Shown piece after piece: positions 1 through 8,790 of a DNA stretch of 64,000 nt. The position numbers and the translations under genes are program-made. The notes beneath the pieces were generated by a model. The model was not told the DNA's origin, did not search any database, and worked only from the letters and a program-made list of their open reading frames with translations. Position 1 is the first letter of the stretch. Each line of letters opens with the position of its first letter. Source of the DNA: an uncultured Gammaproteobacteria bacterium (lineage in GTDB: Bacteria; Pseudomonadota; Gammaproteobacteria; JAADHQ01); NCBI GenBank assembly GCA_947258655.1, contig CAMYJD010000003.1, positions 1-64,000 of the forward strand, in the 5' to 3' direction.

Positions 1-234
1 ATTGGTGGACGCATGGCCTGGCGCTGATGCATGCCCGGCATTGGCGGACGCATGGCCTGGCGCTGGTGCATGCCCGGCATTGGTGGACGCATGGCCTGGC
101 GCTGGTGCATGCCCGGCATTGGCGGACGCATGGCCTGGCGCTGGTGCATGCCCGGCATTGGTGGACGCATGGCCTGGCGCTGGTGCATGCCCGGCATTGG
201 TGGACGCATGGCCTGGCGCTGTTGCATGCCCGGC
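1..234. repeat. 39-bp tandem repeat, six in-frame units
   Basis: Six consecutive 39-base units, each beginning ATTGGYGGACGCATGG on the plus strand, differ by only one to three substitutions. The array may continue beyond the left edge. All units keep the same frame on the minus strand and encode the MPGMHQRQAMRPP repeat. Variants fall mostly in third positions of that frame, which supports the minus-strand reading over the plus-strand open frames through the same array. Confidence 0.95.
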
Positions 235-479
235 ATCGGCGGGCGCATCACACGACGGGCCGGCATGTGTTGCGGGTTCCAGCGCGGTGCCTGGGCCTGG
301 CGTGGCATAGGACGAGGGTGGATCATGTTATTTCGCCACACGGGAGGCACTTTCGCATTACCTGGTGCGATAATATAACCGCTATGGCCCGGCGAATTAG
401 GTCTGAAGCGGTTATCGGCCTGTACCAGACCTGGAACAGCGATAAGTACAGTCACTATAGTTGCAATGGTCTTATTCAT
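1..479 (-). CDS. Partial exported Met/Pro-rich repeat protein (3' end beyond the window)
   Basis: The reading frame starts at the ATG at 479 on the minus strand, preceded by a GGAG-type ribosome binding site about 8 bases upstream, and stays open to base 1, so the C-terminus is missing. The protein begins with a clear Sec signal peptide (basic MNK, hydrophobic core, cleavage near VQA/DN), followed by about 55 residues rich in Pro, Arg and Asn. From about residue 80 it consists of a 13-residue repeat, MPGMHQRQAMRPP, encoded by near-identical 39-base units. The exported part is Met-, Pro-, Gln- and Arg-rich with no recognisable domain, so the function is unknown. Met-rich periplasmic repeats often bind Cu(I) or serve as oxidant sinks, but nothing here proves that. 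It lies 53 bases after the next exported protein on the same strand and may be co-transcribed with it. Confidence 0.8.
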   Translation of the reverse strand, partial: MNKTIATIVTVLIAVPGLVQADNRFRPNSPGHSGYIIAPGNAKVPPVWRNNMIHPRPMPRQAQAPRWNPQHMPARRVMRPPMPGMQQRQAMRPPMPGMHQRQAMRPPMPGMHQRQAMRPPMPGMHQRQAMRPPMPGMHQRQAMRPPMPGMHQRQAMRPP

Positions 480-532
480 TCCCAATTCTCCGGTTTGTAT
501 AATTATTGATCTATTGTTGCCATAGTCGACCT

Positions 533-1294
533 TCATCTTGCGGGCATAGCCGACTGCACCTTTTTAAAATTTGCTGGCACTTCAAAAATATTCTCAGGCT
601 GTTTACCCAGCTTGATATCCTTTAGTTCACGAATATAACCACCAGGCATCACCTCCTTGATAATAATACCAATTTCCGGATCATACCATTGAAATGTTTT
701 TTCTGAATAACCATCCGGTCGGGTCAGATGTATAACCCATTTTTCTGTATTTCGATTACTTATCTCTTCATTACCCGTCTGTAAAAGTTCGACAGCACTG
801 CCATCAGGGAAAAACTGTCGCAAGGCCTGCCCCCTGTCAACATCCACCCAGATCAATGCCTTCAGCGTTTTACCCCGGACAACACGACTTATCTCCCATT
901 TATCAGCAACACGACCACGTATCTTTTCCTTACCCAGCAACTTACAGCTTTCTCCTTCTATGCCCGTACATGGATTAGTGGATTCAGGTCGGGTTTTACT
1001 CAGGCCCGTATCAACAGAGCGGTTCTTGGCGACCTCGTAAATCTTTTGTTGCGGCAGTACCAGGTACTGCACCCCTTGACTGGGGCGATAAATTTCAATG
1101 ATAGTGTATTGATTATGTATGTATTCCCGACGAATGCCGTCGCTGCCGACATTCATTTTTGCAACTTTTGACTGCCCTTGCGGAAACGTCTGGATAGCGG
1201 TGGCAGAAAATTCAACGGTAGCCGCAATACATCTTTGGCTCAGAATTAATAATAGCAACAGTTTGCATATCAAGATCAATCGTGCAGTCAACAT
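533..1294 (-). CDS. Exported hypothetical protein, possibly LolA/DUF4412-like
   Basis: This 253-residue protein starts with a strong signal peptide (hydrophobic residues 5-23, cleavage near CIAA). The mature part alternates short beta-strand-like segments, such as a stretch ending in GIRREY followed by a tyrosine/valine-rich strand, and carries one Cys pair around residues 108-116. The pattern (signal peptide, about 230 residues, 'surface probe' strands with GIRRE and WVD motifs) resembles LolA-like or DUF4412 periplasmic proteins, but I do not recognise a definite family. It is directly upstream of the Met-rich repeat protein and downstream of a sulfur globule protein gene on the same strand. 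A periplasmic carrier or stabiliser of hydrophobic material would fit the setting; this is inference only. Confidence 0.7.
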   Translation of the reverse strand: MLTARLILICKLLLLLILSQRCIAATVEFSATAIQTFPQGQSKVAKMNVGSDGIRREYIHNQYTIIEIYRPSQGVQYLVLPQQKIYEVAKNRSVDTGLSKTRPESTNPCTGIEGESCKLLGKEKIRGRVADKWEISRVVRGKTLKALIWVDVDRGQALRQFFPDGSAVELLQTGNEEISNRNTEKWVIHLTRPDGYSEKTFQWYDPEIGIIIKEVMPGGYIRELKDIKLGKQPENIFEVPANFKKVQSAMPAR

Positions 1295-1362
1295 ATATTG
1301 GAAAATACCTTCTGTTCTTGACTTATTGATAGCACTTCCCTGTGCAAGTGATTTTCAGACTT

Positions 1363-1791
1363 TTATTTATCTGCTTTTGGTGCTGCAGGTGGTGGTGGTG
1401 GTGGTGCATAGGGTGCGCCATAACCACCAGGATAGCCATAACCACCAGGTGCGCCATAACCACCAGGTGCGCCATAACCACCAGGATAGCCATAACCACC
1501 AGGTGCGCCATAACCACCAGGATAGCCATAACCGTAACCCGGATAACCATAACCGTAGCCGGGATTGCCATAATAACGACCATCGCCGTAACCGCTACCA
1601 CGACCGCTCATATTGAATGACATATTTCCATCACCCCAGCCATCGCCCCAGCCACTGTTATTCCAAGGACCACCGCCCCAAGGGCCACCACCCCAAGGAC
1701 CGCCACCCCACCAGGCCTGGGCAGAACCCATAGGCGCTGCAGCAAAACCCAGCGCAGCAACAACAGATAACACCTTAAGAGTCTTCTTCAT
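1363..1791 (-). CDS. Sulfur globule protein (Gly/Tyr-rich, copy 1)
   Basis: This 142-residue exported protein has a signal peptide [19 protein letters not shown] ending at AQA, then a [10 protein letters not shown] section, the conserved core [13 protein letters not shown], and a C-terminal run of [12 protein letters not shown] repeats ending in a polyproline patch. This matches the sulfur globule envelope proteins of purple and colourless sulfur bacteria: small, exported, Gly/Tyr/Pro/Ala-rich proteins that coat zero-valent sulfur deposits. The start at 1791 is set by a GGAGG seven bases upstream; ten in-frame upstream codons lack such a site. The repeat part is built from 18-base units at 1412-1531, so allele length may vary between strains. 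It shares the core motif with copies 2 and 3 at 10327-10668 and 11276-11704. Confidence 0.88.
   Translation of the reverse strand: MKKTLKVLSVVAALGFAAAPMGSAQAWWGGGPWGGGPWGGGPWNNSGWGDGWGDGNMSFNMSGRGSGYGDGRYYGNPGYGYGYPGYGYGYPGGYGAPGGYGYPGGYGAPGGYGAPGGYGYPGGYGAPYAPPPPPPAAPKADK
1412..1531. repeat. 18-bp tandem repeats inside sulfur globule gene 1
   Basis: Alternating 18-base units (CCATAACCACCAGG plus a variable GTGCG or ATAGC ending) encode the [13 protein letters not shown] repeats. Copies are nearly identical, which suggests slippage-driven length change within the coding frame. Confidence 0.85.
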
Positions 1792-2060
1792 TTCTAAGTT
1801 CCTCCAATCATTAATGGTCATTATTCATGGCTCGATTGCTCGCTATGAATACCGTGCTCCATTGAGTGCATCAAATATATAACTGCTGGAGCAAGCCAGT
1901 TACATAGCACCTATTCCAAACGCATAACCCTCCTATGTTCAGCAAACCTGCTTAGCATAAATCCGGCTATTACATGTAAGAATTCATATCACAATAACTG
2001 AATAGTATAATATTAATATCGCTATTGAATTATTGACCCATGTCAGCAAAATCCAATAAA

Positions 2061-2504
2061 TCACCAACCCGGATAAGAATACATCGCCCCGGGAACCATA
2101 GACCCACCCTGTATACCGGGATAAATCCCGTTCATACCACCAAATCCCGGCAGCATATAAGAATTATAGGGAGACTTGTAACCGTAATAGGGATCTGAAT
2201 AGGGAGAACGCATATATCCATGGTATGGATATGCAGGCTGATTGTAGCGCTGACCAACTCCAGGTTCATGCCATCTATAATATTGCCTGGATGGCTGCCC
2301 GGGCGGCATATTTGCCCAAGGGCGATTACCCGCGGGCACCTGTCGATTATCTGGATAAGACCATGGATTATATCGCAGCCCGTCGGCCTCAAGCAAAGCT
2401 GGAATTATAATCGCGGATATAATGAACAGGATAACATATTGAATCCTGACAGGATTGGTAAGGATGACTTTTTTGTGCATGGACAAAAAGCCTTTGCTCA
2501 TCAT
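2061..2504 (-). CDS. Exported Tyr/Pro/Gly-rich low-complexity protein
   Basis: The protein has up to 147 residues. The start shown is the ATG directly abutting the upstream stop codon (TAA-ATG), which suggests translational coupling; an internal ATG at 2480 would give a more usual signal peptide, MHKKVILTNP followed by a hydrophobic stretch ending LLEA. The mature part has no defined domain and is dominated by Tyr, Pro, Gly, Asn and Arg (for example YNQPAYPYHGYMRSPYSDPY). It resembles the sulfur globule proteins in composition but lacks their GDGxxSF core. With its upstream partner it forms a two-gene unit between sulfur globule gene 1 and the RND pump genes. A structural or matrix role is a reasonable guess; the family is not recognised. 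Confidence 0.72.
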   Translation of the reverse strand: MMSKGFLSMHKKVILTNPVRIQYVILFIISAIIIPALLEADGLRYNPWSYPDNRQVPAGNRPWANMPPGQPSRQYYRWHEPGVGQRYNQPAYPYHGYMRSPYSDPYYGYKSPYNSYMLPGFGGMNGIYPGIQGGSMVPGAMYSYPGW

Positions 2505-2969
2505 TTATCGTCGTGCCCCGTATGGATCCGCATAATGAGGTTGCGGATAAGTCGAATAACCAGGATATGAAGGTGGGTATGCATTGCCATAGGCTTCTCC
2601 ATATTGTGGGTTATAAGCACTCGGGGCAGATCCGGGCGATGGGTAATATCGATACCCATATGGATTTGACATTTGTTCAGCAGGATACGGGGGAGCAACA
2701 TGCCCACTGTATGGTACTGGCGGTTGATGATTGGGCACTGTTTCATGCATATCATAGTAGATATTAGCCGACTTTGGATCTGGGTCAACCTGGTATGGTC
2801 CCAGCGGAGGCGGAGCCATTTCATACCCCATCTCATGGATTTCCTGTGGTACATATCCCTGCATCTGCACAGGTTGATTAAACGTATCTTGCGCAACGAC
2901 ATTCACTGGAAGCCCATAAACGAACAGAAGGATCATCCATTGCCTGCAATCTTTAAACATCTCGCGCAT
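2505..2969 (-). CDS. Exported Pro/Tyr-rich low-complexity protein
   Basis: This protein of about 154 residues has a short hydrophobic N-terminal segment (WMILLFVYGLPVNVVA) that reads as a signal peptide. The start is uncertain: TTG at 2978, ATG at 2969 and ATG at 2960 are all in frame, and the AAAGG motif is best spaced for 2969. The mature chain is acidic and Pro/Tyr-rich in its first half (VDPDPKSANIYYDMHE) and repetitive PY/GY-rich in the second half (YPPSYPGYSTYPQPHY), ending in ARR. It has no domain that I recognise. It lies 36 bases downstream of the RND permease gene and abuts the next exported protein, so the three genes are probably one transcript. Composition and position suggest an extracytoplasmic structural protein working with the pump. 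Confidence 0.72.
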   Translation of the reverse strand: MREMFKDCRQWMILLFVYGLPVNVVAQDTFNQPVQMQGYVPQEIHEMGYEMAPPPLGPYQVDPDPKSANIYYDMHETVPNHQPPVPYSGHVAPPYPAEQMSNPYGYRYYPSPGSAPSAYNPQYGEAYGNAYPPSYPGYSTYPQPHYADPYGARR

Positions 2970-3005
2970 CTCTCTCAACCTTTATAACTCCATAGCCAAC
3001 AAAGA

Positions 3006-6000
3006 CTACTCATTCAAATCCGTTTTAAGACGTATGCCACGTCGCTTACGCGTACCTGGTCTCGCCGTCTGCCGCGCAACTGAGGCTGTAGACGTATCTG
3101 CCTGCGATTTCTCAGTTACACTATTTGTTGATGCTGTTTTCTTGGTTGCAGCCTTTTTAGTTGCAGCCTTTTTAGTTGCAGCCTTTTTAGTTGCAGCCTT
3201 TTTAGTTGCAGCCTTTTTAGTTGAAACACTCTTTGCTTCGGCCTTCTTTGCTTCAGCCTTCTTTGCTTCAGCCTTCTTTGCTTCGGCCTTCTTTGCTTCG
3301 GCCTTCTTTGCTTCGGCCTTCTTTGCTTCGGCCTTCTTTGCTTCGGCCTTCTTTGGTTCAGCCTTTTTAGTTACAGCCTTTTTAGTTGCAGCCTTTTTAG
3401 TTGAAACACTCTTTGCTTCGGCCTTCTTTGCTTCGGCCTTCTTTGGCTCGGTTTTCTTTGGCTCAGCCTTCTTTGCTACTACTTTCTTCGGCGCAGCTTT
3501 ATTAACCTCAGCTTTATTGTTAACTGCTTTTTCTTCTGCTGTCGAAATTTTCGCTGCGTTGCTGCGGCTGGCTGTCTCACTACTTGCGGCAGTGGTATTC
3601 CTGCTGCCTCCCACTCCGCCTGTAGCACCCGTCTGTTGCCTGATCTCTGCCTGGCTACCGCCGCTCGAATTTGATGGTGGCGCCCCTCCAGGCTTGTTAC
3701 CAGGCGCATCTGGCCCAGGACCACCCGATTGCCGGCGTGCGCGGATAAAAGCAATCAGCTTGTCGAGCAACATGCGTATCACAAAGTAAACCGCACGTAA
3801 GATATAAAACACCCAGGTTACTACCGTCACTGTACCTGACCAGATAGTCATCCATAATGGCGTCTTTACCTCACATACATCACCCGGTTCTTCAGCCACT
3901 TCCCGACCGGTTAATATGAAGAATTGTTTTTTGGCTGTAATACAGCCCAACGGAATGACTACCAGGGTTAACATGGTTGATACAGCTGTGCCGAATAACA
4001 GGCTGACCGCCATCCCCTGGAAAATAGGATCTGAAATGATCGCAAATGCGCCTGCCATTAATGTCAACGCAGTAATAAATATCGGACGCATGCGGATCTG
4101 GCCAGCCCTGATAACCGCCTCCTTGATTTCAACGCCAGCACGTACCTCATTCATAACAAACTCCACCAACAGGATGGAGTTGCGGACAATAATGCCAGCA
4201 AGGGCAATGAAGCCGATCATAGAGGTTGCTGTAAACTCGGCATTCATTATCCAGTGTCCCGGAATAATACCGATCAAGGTCAACGGTATTGGCGCCATGA
4301 TCAATCCGCCCAGCTTGAAATTCTTGAACTCCCAGACAATCAAGGCATAGATCAACAGCAAGGCTGCCATAAAGGCCAGACCCATATCACGGAAGGTCTC
4401 ATAGGTTACAGTCCATTCACCGGTCCATTCCATACCTGATTGATTAGTAGCCTCAGGAGGGCCTAATAAACCACCCGGCATACCACTTATCGTGACACCG
4501 TCCGGCGTTTTGTAGTTTGCCAGCAGGTCTTCAATATTAAACATGCCGTAGATGGGTGCACCGAGGCGTCCCTCCATCTCGCCGGTCACATATTCAATAC
4601 TGCGAAGGTCCTTGTGATAAATGATGTGCTCGGCCTGCGCCCTGACAAATTTACCGAGCTCGCCCAACGGAATCGGCTCTCCTTGTCCCTGCCCCTGAAT
4701 CGGCAAGGTTTCCAGTCTTTCAATCTCGGAACGCGCCGCCAGAGGCACCTGGATAACTATAAAAGTTGGCTCCAGTACAGCACCACGCTTTACATCGCCC
4801 AGTTTATAACCACCCAGGGCCATTTCCAGGTTACGGTTGATAATATCGACCGAGACACCGCGCCTGACCGCTTTTTCAGTATCGACTTCGAAGCGCCAGT
4901 ATTGATGCGGCTGGATCATATAATTATCGACATCAACAACACCCTCGGCCTGTGCAAACATTTGGGTCATATCACGCGCGACCTGACGACGCGTTTCTGC
5001 ATCAGGTCCGTATACTTCCGCAACGACCGTTTGCAGTACCGGTGGCCCCGGCGGCATCTCGACAACCTGCAAGCGCACGCCTGAACGCTTCAATTCCTCG
5101 TCTTGACTGATATATTCATTTAACTGCTTGCGAGCATCAACAGCTATATCATGACTGGCGCGCTCCCTGGCATCCTTGTCCAGCAACATAACCTGGATAT
5201 CCGCCTCCCAGGGCTGCTGCCGCAGATAGTAATGACGCACCATACCATTGAAGTTGAATGGTGAAGCTACACCTACATATGTCTGTAATGCAGTAACCTC
5301 GGGCATCTTTTTCAGCACCTCGGCCAATTGCGCTGTTACATTGGCCGTTTGCGGCATCGCTGTGCCCTCGGGCATATTAATGACGACATTAAATTCCGGC
5401 TTGTTATCAAATGGCAACATCTTGACCGTGACGGTTTTGGTATAAAACAGCGCACAGGCAATGAATGTTAATGCAATCAATGTATACAGGAAAATATAGG
5501 GTACGCGTCCGCCAGAACATAATGGCGTCATACAGGGATTATAGAAACGGCCGATCAATTCATTCGTCTTCGCTTCCCTTCTCTCCGCATTTTCAAGTGC
5601 CTTTAACTGAGGGCGTACGCGCATTGCCAGCCAGGGTGCAAAAATAAATGCGGCGACCAGGGAGAAAAACATTGCCGATGAGCCGAGCACCGGTATCGGG
5701 CGCATATAGGGACCCATCAAGCCACTGACAACACCCATCGGCAACATGGCAGCGATAATCGCTAACGTCGCCAGCACAGTCGGATTGCCAACCTCGCGTA
5801 CCGCATCGATGGCGATATCAACCGTAGTCCGACCTGCCTTTAGCCAACGCCTGAAAATATTCTCCACCACTACCGTGGCATCATCGACCAGGATCCCGAT
5901 CGAGAACACCAACGCGAACAGACTGACGCGATCAATCGTATAATCGAGCACCCAGGCTGACCATACAGTAATCAGGATAACGATCGGTATTATAGTAATA

Positions 6001-7199
6001 ACGACTGAAGCCGCTCGCACGCCCAGCCCAATCAAACACAGCAGACTGACCGCGACCGCCGCTTCAAACAGTGCCGTTAACAGTTCATTTACTTTATCGT
6101 CAGCAGTCTTGCCATAGTCACGGGTAATGGCGACCTCCACATCAGGAGAAATCAGGTCACCTTTCAGGCTTTCAAGCCTATTCAGCAAATCGTGAGCAAC
6201 CGTAACCCCATTACTACCGATCTTCTTTGCAATAGCGATCGTAACGGCTGCTGCGGCGCTGGCTTGTGGTGTTGAACCGTCATGCGCACTGCCGGTGTAG
6301 TAGGTAACCATGCGTCCGGTTTCTTCAGGTGCTTCGATGACATTGGCTACATCACGGATATAGACTGGCATACCATTGCGGATACCAACAACCAGCCGGG
6401 ACACATCCTCTGCCGAATACAGAAATGCGCCGGTATACACACTCATGGCCGTATTATCGCCCTCGACACTTCCTGCATGGCGCTCGGCATTCGCAGTACG
6501 AATAGTATTAGCCACCTGGTCAACGCTGATACCAAAGCCGGCCAGGCGTTCGGGTGAAACCTCGACACGAATCTGCTCGGTCCGACCACCGGAAACAAAG
6601 CCCTTACCCGTATTAGGAACTTCTTTCAGGCGCTGCAACACATCCAGCGCCAGGGTCCGCAACAAGGCGTCATCCTGGGTCTCGGACCATAAACTTATTG
6701 TGACGACAGGAACGTCATCAATACCCACGGGCTTGACCAGAGGATGCTTGACTCCTGGAGGCATTTTGTCCAGGTTTGACTGCAGCTTGTCATGTACCTT
6801 GACGATCGATTCCTCGAGGTTTTCACCCACCTTGAAACGTACCGTTACGATCGCATCGCCACGGCGGCTGGCTGAATAAACATGACGAACACCTGGAATT
6901 TCACTCATGATGCGTTCCAGCGGATCGGTAACCAGACTGGCCACCTGTTCGGTGGAAGCGCCCGGATACTGGACAAAAATATCCACCATGGGAACAGAGA
7001 TCTTGGGATCTTCCTGGCGCGGCGTGAAAAAAAGCCCCAACAGTCCTATGGCCAAAGCAGCCATCATTAGCAAGGGTGTGACGGGTGAGTTGATAAATGC
7101 CTGGGCCAAACGGCCGGCTAATCCCAAATTTACTGTATCAAGTACTTCCTGTTTCTGCTGATCCTCGGGAGATGCTTTTTTTTCTGATTGTTCGCTCAT
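3006..7199 (-). CDS. RND-family efflux permease with Lys/Ala-rich cytoplasmic tail
   Basis: This 1397-residue inner-membrane transporter belongs to the RND superfamily (AcrB/CusA-like). It has a first membrane helix at about 42-58, a porter loop carrying the YPGAS and DPLE motifs (78-94), a membrane block from about 375 with the proton-relay motif GILVDDA (435-441), a second porter loop, and a final membrane block from about 930 to 1100. The usual family length is 1020-1070. The extra 300 residues are another hydrophobic segment (about 1125-1160), a Gly/Ser/Pro linker, and about 120 residues of KKAEA/KKAAT repeats ending in a basic GTRKRRGIRLK stretch. The adaptor gene lies 101 bases upstream; no outer-membrane channel gene is nearby. 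The substrate is unknown. The tail resembles histone-H1-like domains and would face the cytoplasm. Confidence 0.9.
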   Translation of the reverse strand: MSEQSEKKASPEDQQKQEVLDTVNLGLAGRLAQAFINSPVTPLLMMAALAIGLLGLFFTPRQEDPKISVPMVDIFVQYPGASTEQVASLVTDPLERIMSEIPGVRHVYSASRRGDAIVTVRFKVGENLEESIVKVHDKLQSNLDKMPPGVKHPLVKPVGIDDVPVVTISLWSETQDDALLRTLALDVLQRLKEVPNTGKGFVSGGRTEQIRVEVSPERLAGFGISVDQVANTIRTANAERHAGSVEGDNTAMSVYTGAFLYSAEDVSRLVVGIRNGMPVYIRDVANVIEAPEETGRMVTYYTGSAHDGSTPQASAAAAVTIAIAKKIGSNGVTVAHDLLNRLESLKGDLISPDVEVAITRDYGKTADDKVNELLTALFEAAVAVSLLCLIGLGVRAASVVITIIPIVILITVWSAWVLDYTIDRVSLFALVFSIGILVDDATVVVENIFRRWLKAGRTTVDIAIDAVREVGNPTVLATLAIIAAMLPMGVVSGLMGPYMRPIPVLGSSAMFFSLVAAFIFAPWLAMRVRPQLKALENAERREAKTNELIGRFYNPCMTPLCSGGRVPYIFLYTLIALTFIACALFYTKTVTVKMLPFDNKPEFNVVINMPEGTAMPQTANVTAQLAEVLKKMPEVTALQTYVGVASPFNFNGMVRHYYLRQQPWEADIQVMLLDKDARERASHDIAVDARKQLNEYISQDEELKRSGVRLQVVEMPPGPPVLQTVVAEVYGPDAETRRQVARDMTQMFAQAEGVVDVDNYMIQPHQYWRFEVDTEKAVRRGVSVDIINRNLEMALGGYKLGDVKRGAVLEPTFIVIQVPLAARSEIERLETLPIQGQGQGEPIPLGELGKFVRAQAEHIIYHKDLRSIEYVTGEMEGRLGAPIYGMFNIEDLLANYKTPDGVTISGMPGGLLGPPEATNQSGMEWTGEWTVTYETFRDMGLAFMAALLLIYALIVWEFKNFKLGGLIMAPIPLTLIGIIPGHWIMNAEFTATSMIGFIALAGIIVRNSILLVEFVMNEVRAGVEIKEAVIRAGQIRMRPIFITALTLMAGAFAIISDPIFQGMAVSLLFGTAVSTMLTLVVIPLGCITAKKQFFILTGREVAEEPGDVCEVKTPLWMTIWSGTVTVVTWVFYILRAVYFVIRMLLDKLIAFIRARRQSGGPGPDAPGNKPGGAPPSNSSGGSQAEIRQQTGATGGVGGSRNTTAASSETASRSNAAKISTAEEKAVNNKAEVNKAAPKKVVAKKAEPKKTEPKKAEAKKAEAKSVSTKKAATKKAVTKKAEPKKAEAKKAEAKKAEAKKAEAKKAEAKKAEAKKAEAKKAEAKSVSTKKAATKKAATKKAATKKAATKKAATKKTASTNSVTEKSQADTSTASVARQTARPGTRKRRGIRLKTDLNE
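3131..3480. repeat. 15-bp tandem repeat array encoding KKAEA/KKAAT
   Basis: About two dozen 15-base units, mostly CTTCGGCCTTCTTTG and TTGCAGCCTTTTTAG on the plus strand, form two alternating blocks that are themselves duplicated around 3220 and 3400. They encode the lysine/alanine repeats at the C-terminus of the RND permease. Frame is kept throughout, so the tail is under selection to remain open. Confidence 0.95.
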
Positions 7200-7300
7200 C
7201 GAAACCTATGCCTAGTAATTATTCAAGTCCGGATACTGCAAATACCCACCCGAACCCGGCAACGCCTACCACTAAAAACAGCTTCGGTTGCCAGTAGCAT

Positions 7301-8707
7301 TTATCTTTTTACAGGGTTCTGCCCGGATGAAGCCGGAGGCCTGTCCTGATTGGTTTTACCCGTCGGGTTAACCAAAATATTGTCATTATTTTGCAGACCC
7401 GACAACACGGTAACCATATTTTCGTTAATCTTCTCACCCAGACGCACATAACGAATAGCCGGCTTGTTTTTATCATTGAGGCGATACACAACGAACAGGC
7501 TACCTCGCTGACGCACAGCAGTGGCCGGAATAATAATGACATTCCGCGAAGGTACACTGACGTTCGGTATTACCACCTCGGCATACATACCGGGACCGCC
7601 AGGCACGCCTTCCGGCAAATCGAATTTCACCGTCACAGTATGACGTTGAATGTCCGCCATCGGGAATATTTGCGCCACTTTGGCCTTTATATGTTTGTCA
7701 CCAACATCCAGTTTTGCATCAACAATCATACCTGGCTGGATTCCCGGCATCAGACGTGCAGGAATATCGACCTGCAGCTGCAACGCCTTGGTGTCTGCAA
7801 ACTTCAGCAGCGGCTGTCCCGGTTGCACCGTGTCACCCACCTCGACCAGCTTCCCGACAATCAGGCCCGAGAATGGTGCGATTGCGCGCGTATCCCTGAG
7901 CTTGGCATCCACCTCTTCCAGTTTCGAACGTGTCCGTAACAAACGCGCCTGCGCCTGGTTAACGGCTGTGCCACGAGAATACAAATCTGCATGACGGTCC
8001 ATTCCAGGACTGCCGTAACCCATCGCATTACCCAAACCGCGAGTGAAGAACTGGTCGAACATGGATGGCATGCCCATGCCGGGGCTACGATTAATATTGC
8101 GCGACTGCGGTGAAATCAACTCGCGTGAATATTGTACTTGGGCATTTCTAATAGCAGACTCGGCATTACCCAATTCGGCAACTGCTGCACGACGTTGCGC
8201 AAGCAGATCATCATCGTCAATAGCTACCAGGATCTGCCCGTGCTCCAGGTAATCACCCTCTGCGCCCGCAATGAATTCAATTCTTCCCGGGATTTGTGCT
8301 GACAAAGTAACATCCTTGAATGGAATCACCGTACCACCCAGCTTTACCGTACTGCTCATTGGCCGAGCACGCACCACATAGACCGGGTTATTACTATAGT
8401 GTTGCTGTGGAGTATGCATCATACCCTGCTGAAAAACAGGGGCGGACTGATAAGACATTGACTGCGCAGAGCCCATGTCAGTTGATGGATAACCTGTTGA
8501 TGGTTGAACGCCCTGCTGATAAGCAGGAGCAGACTGATATGGCGCCAATGGCGTGCTACCCATACCTGTCGATGGATAGCCAGTATTGCCCTGCGTATAG
8601 GGAGCCTGAGCCCTGTTTTGATAATAGGGGGGCGCTGCCTGCACATTTCCAATGACTGAAATGGCTATAAGAAGTACTACACCTGAAGATAACAGTTTTT
8701 TTAGCAT
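7301..8707 (-). CDS. RND periplasmic adaptor (membrane fusion protein) with Tyr/Pro/Gln-rich N-terminus
   Basis: The start at 8707 gives a 468-residue protein with a typical signal peptide (MLKKLLSSGVVLLIAIS, cleavage near VQA); a start at 8749 would bury it. Residues from about 25 to 118 are low complexity (PYYQNRAQAPYTQ, GYPSTGMGS and SAPAYQQG repeats). The classical adaptor order follows: lipoyl half with IPGRIEFI, a helical hairpin containing a Met/Gly-rich insertion (SPGMGMPSMFDQFF), the second lipoyl half (APFSGLIVGKLVEVGD), and beta-barrel and membrane-proximal domains. It should link the permease encoded just downstream to an outer-membrane partner or, given the unusual N-terminus, to periplasmic material. 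The N-terminal composition mirrors the exported Tyr/Pro-rich proteins of the same cluster. Confidence 0.88.
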   Translation of the reverse strand: MLKKLLSSGVVLLIAISVIGNVQAAPPYYQNRAQAPYTQGNTGYPSTGMGSTPLAPYQSAPAYQQGVQPSTGYPSTDMGSAQSMSYQSAPVFQQGMMHTPQQHYSNNPVYVVRARPMSSTVKLGGTVIPFKDVTLSAQIPGRIEFIAGAEGDYLEHGQILVAIDDDDLLAQRRAAVAELGNAESAIRNAQVQYSRELISPQSRNINRSPGMGMPSMFDQFFTRGLGNAMGYGSPGMDRHADLYSRGTAVNQAQARLLRTRSKLEEVDAKLRDTRAIAPFSGLIVGKLVEVGDTVQPGQPLLKFADTKALQLQVDIPARLMPGIQPGMIVDAKLDVGDKHIKAKVAQIFPMADIQRHTVTVKFDLPEGVPGGPGMYAEVVIPNVSVPSRNVIIIPATAVRQRGSLFVVYRLNDKNKPAIRYVRLGEKINENMVTVLSGLQNNDNILVNPTGKTNQDRPPASSGQNPVKR

Positions 8708-8790
8708 TGCATTTAACTCTAAGATACTCAAATATCTGCCGTTATCCACTGGCTATCGGCATGATCACGGTACTATAACAAGGTTAACGC

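Noticed and set aside
27-509. Plus-strand open frames through the 39-bp array (HWRTHGLALVHAR-type repeats)
   Set aside because: Shadows: any array whose unit is a multiple of three stays open in several frames. The minus frame has a signal peptide, a ribosome binding site and synonymous variation.
1119-1616. Plus-strand open frame antisense to sulfur globule gene 1
   Set aside because: Consists of HNHQ/RHNHQ repeats without a start signal; produced by the repeat of the real gene.
3034-3789. 251-codon plus-strand frame with AFFASAFF repeats
   Set aside because: Antisense of the Lys/Ala tail of the RND permease; no start context.
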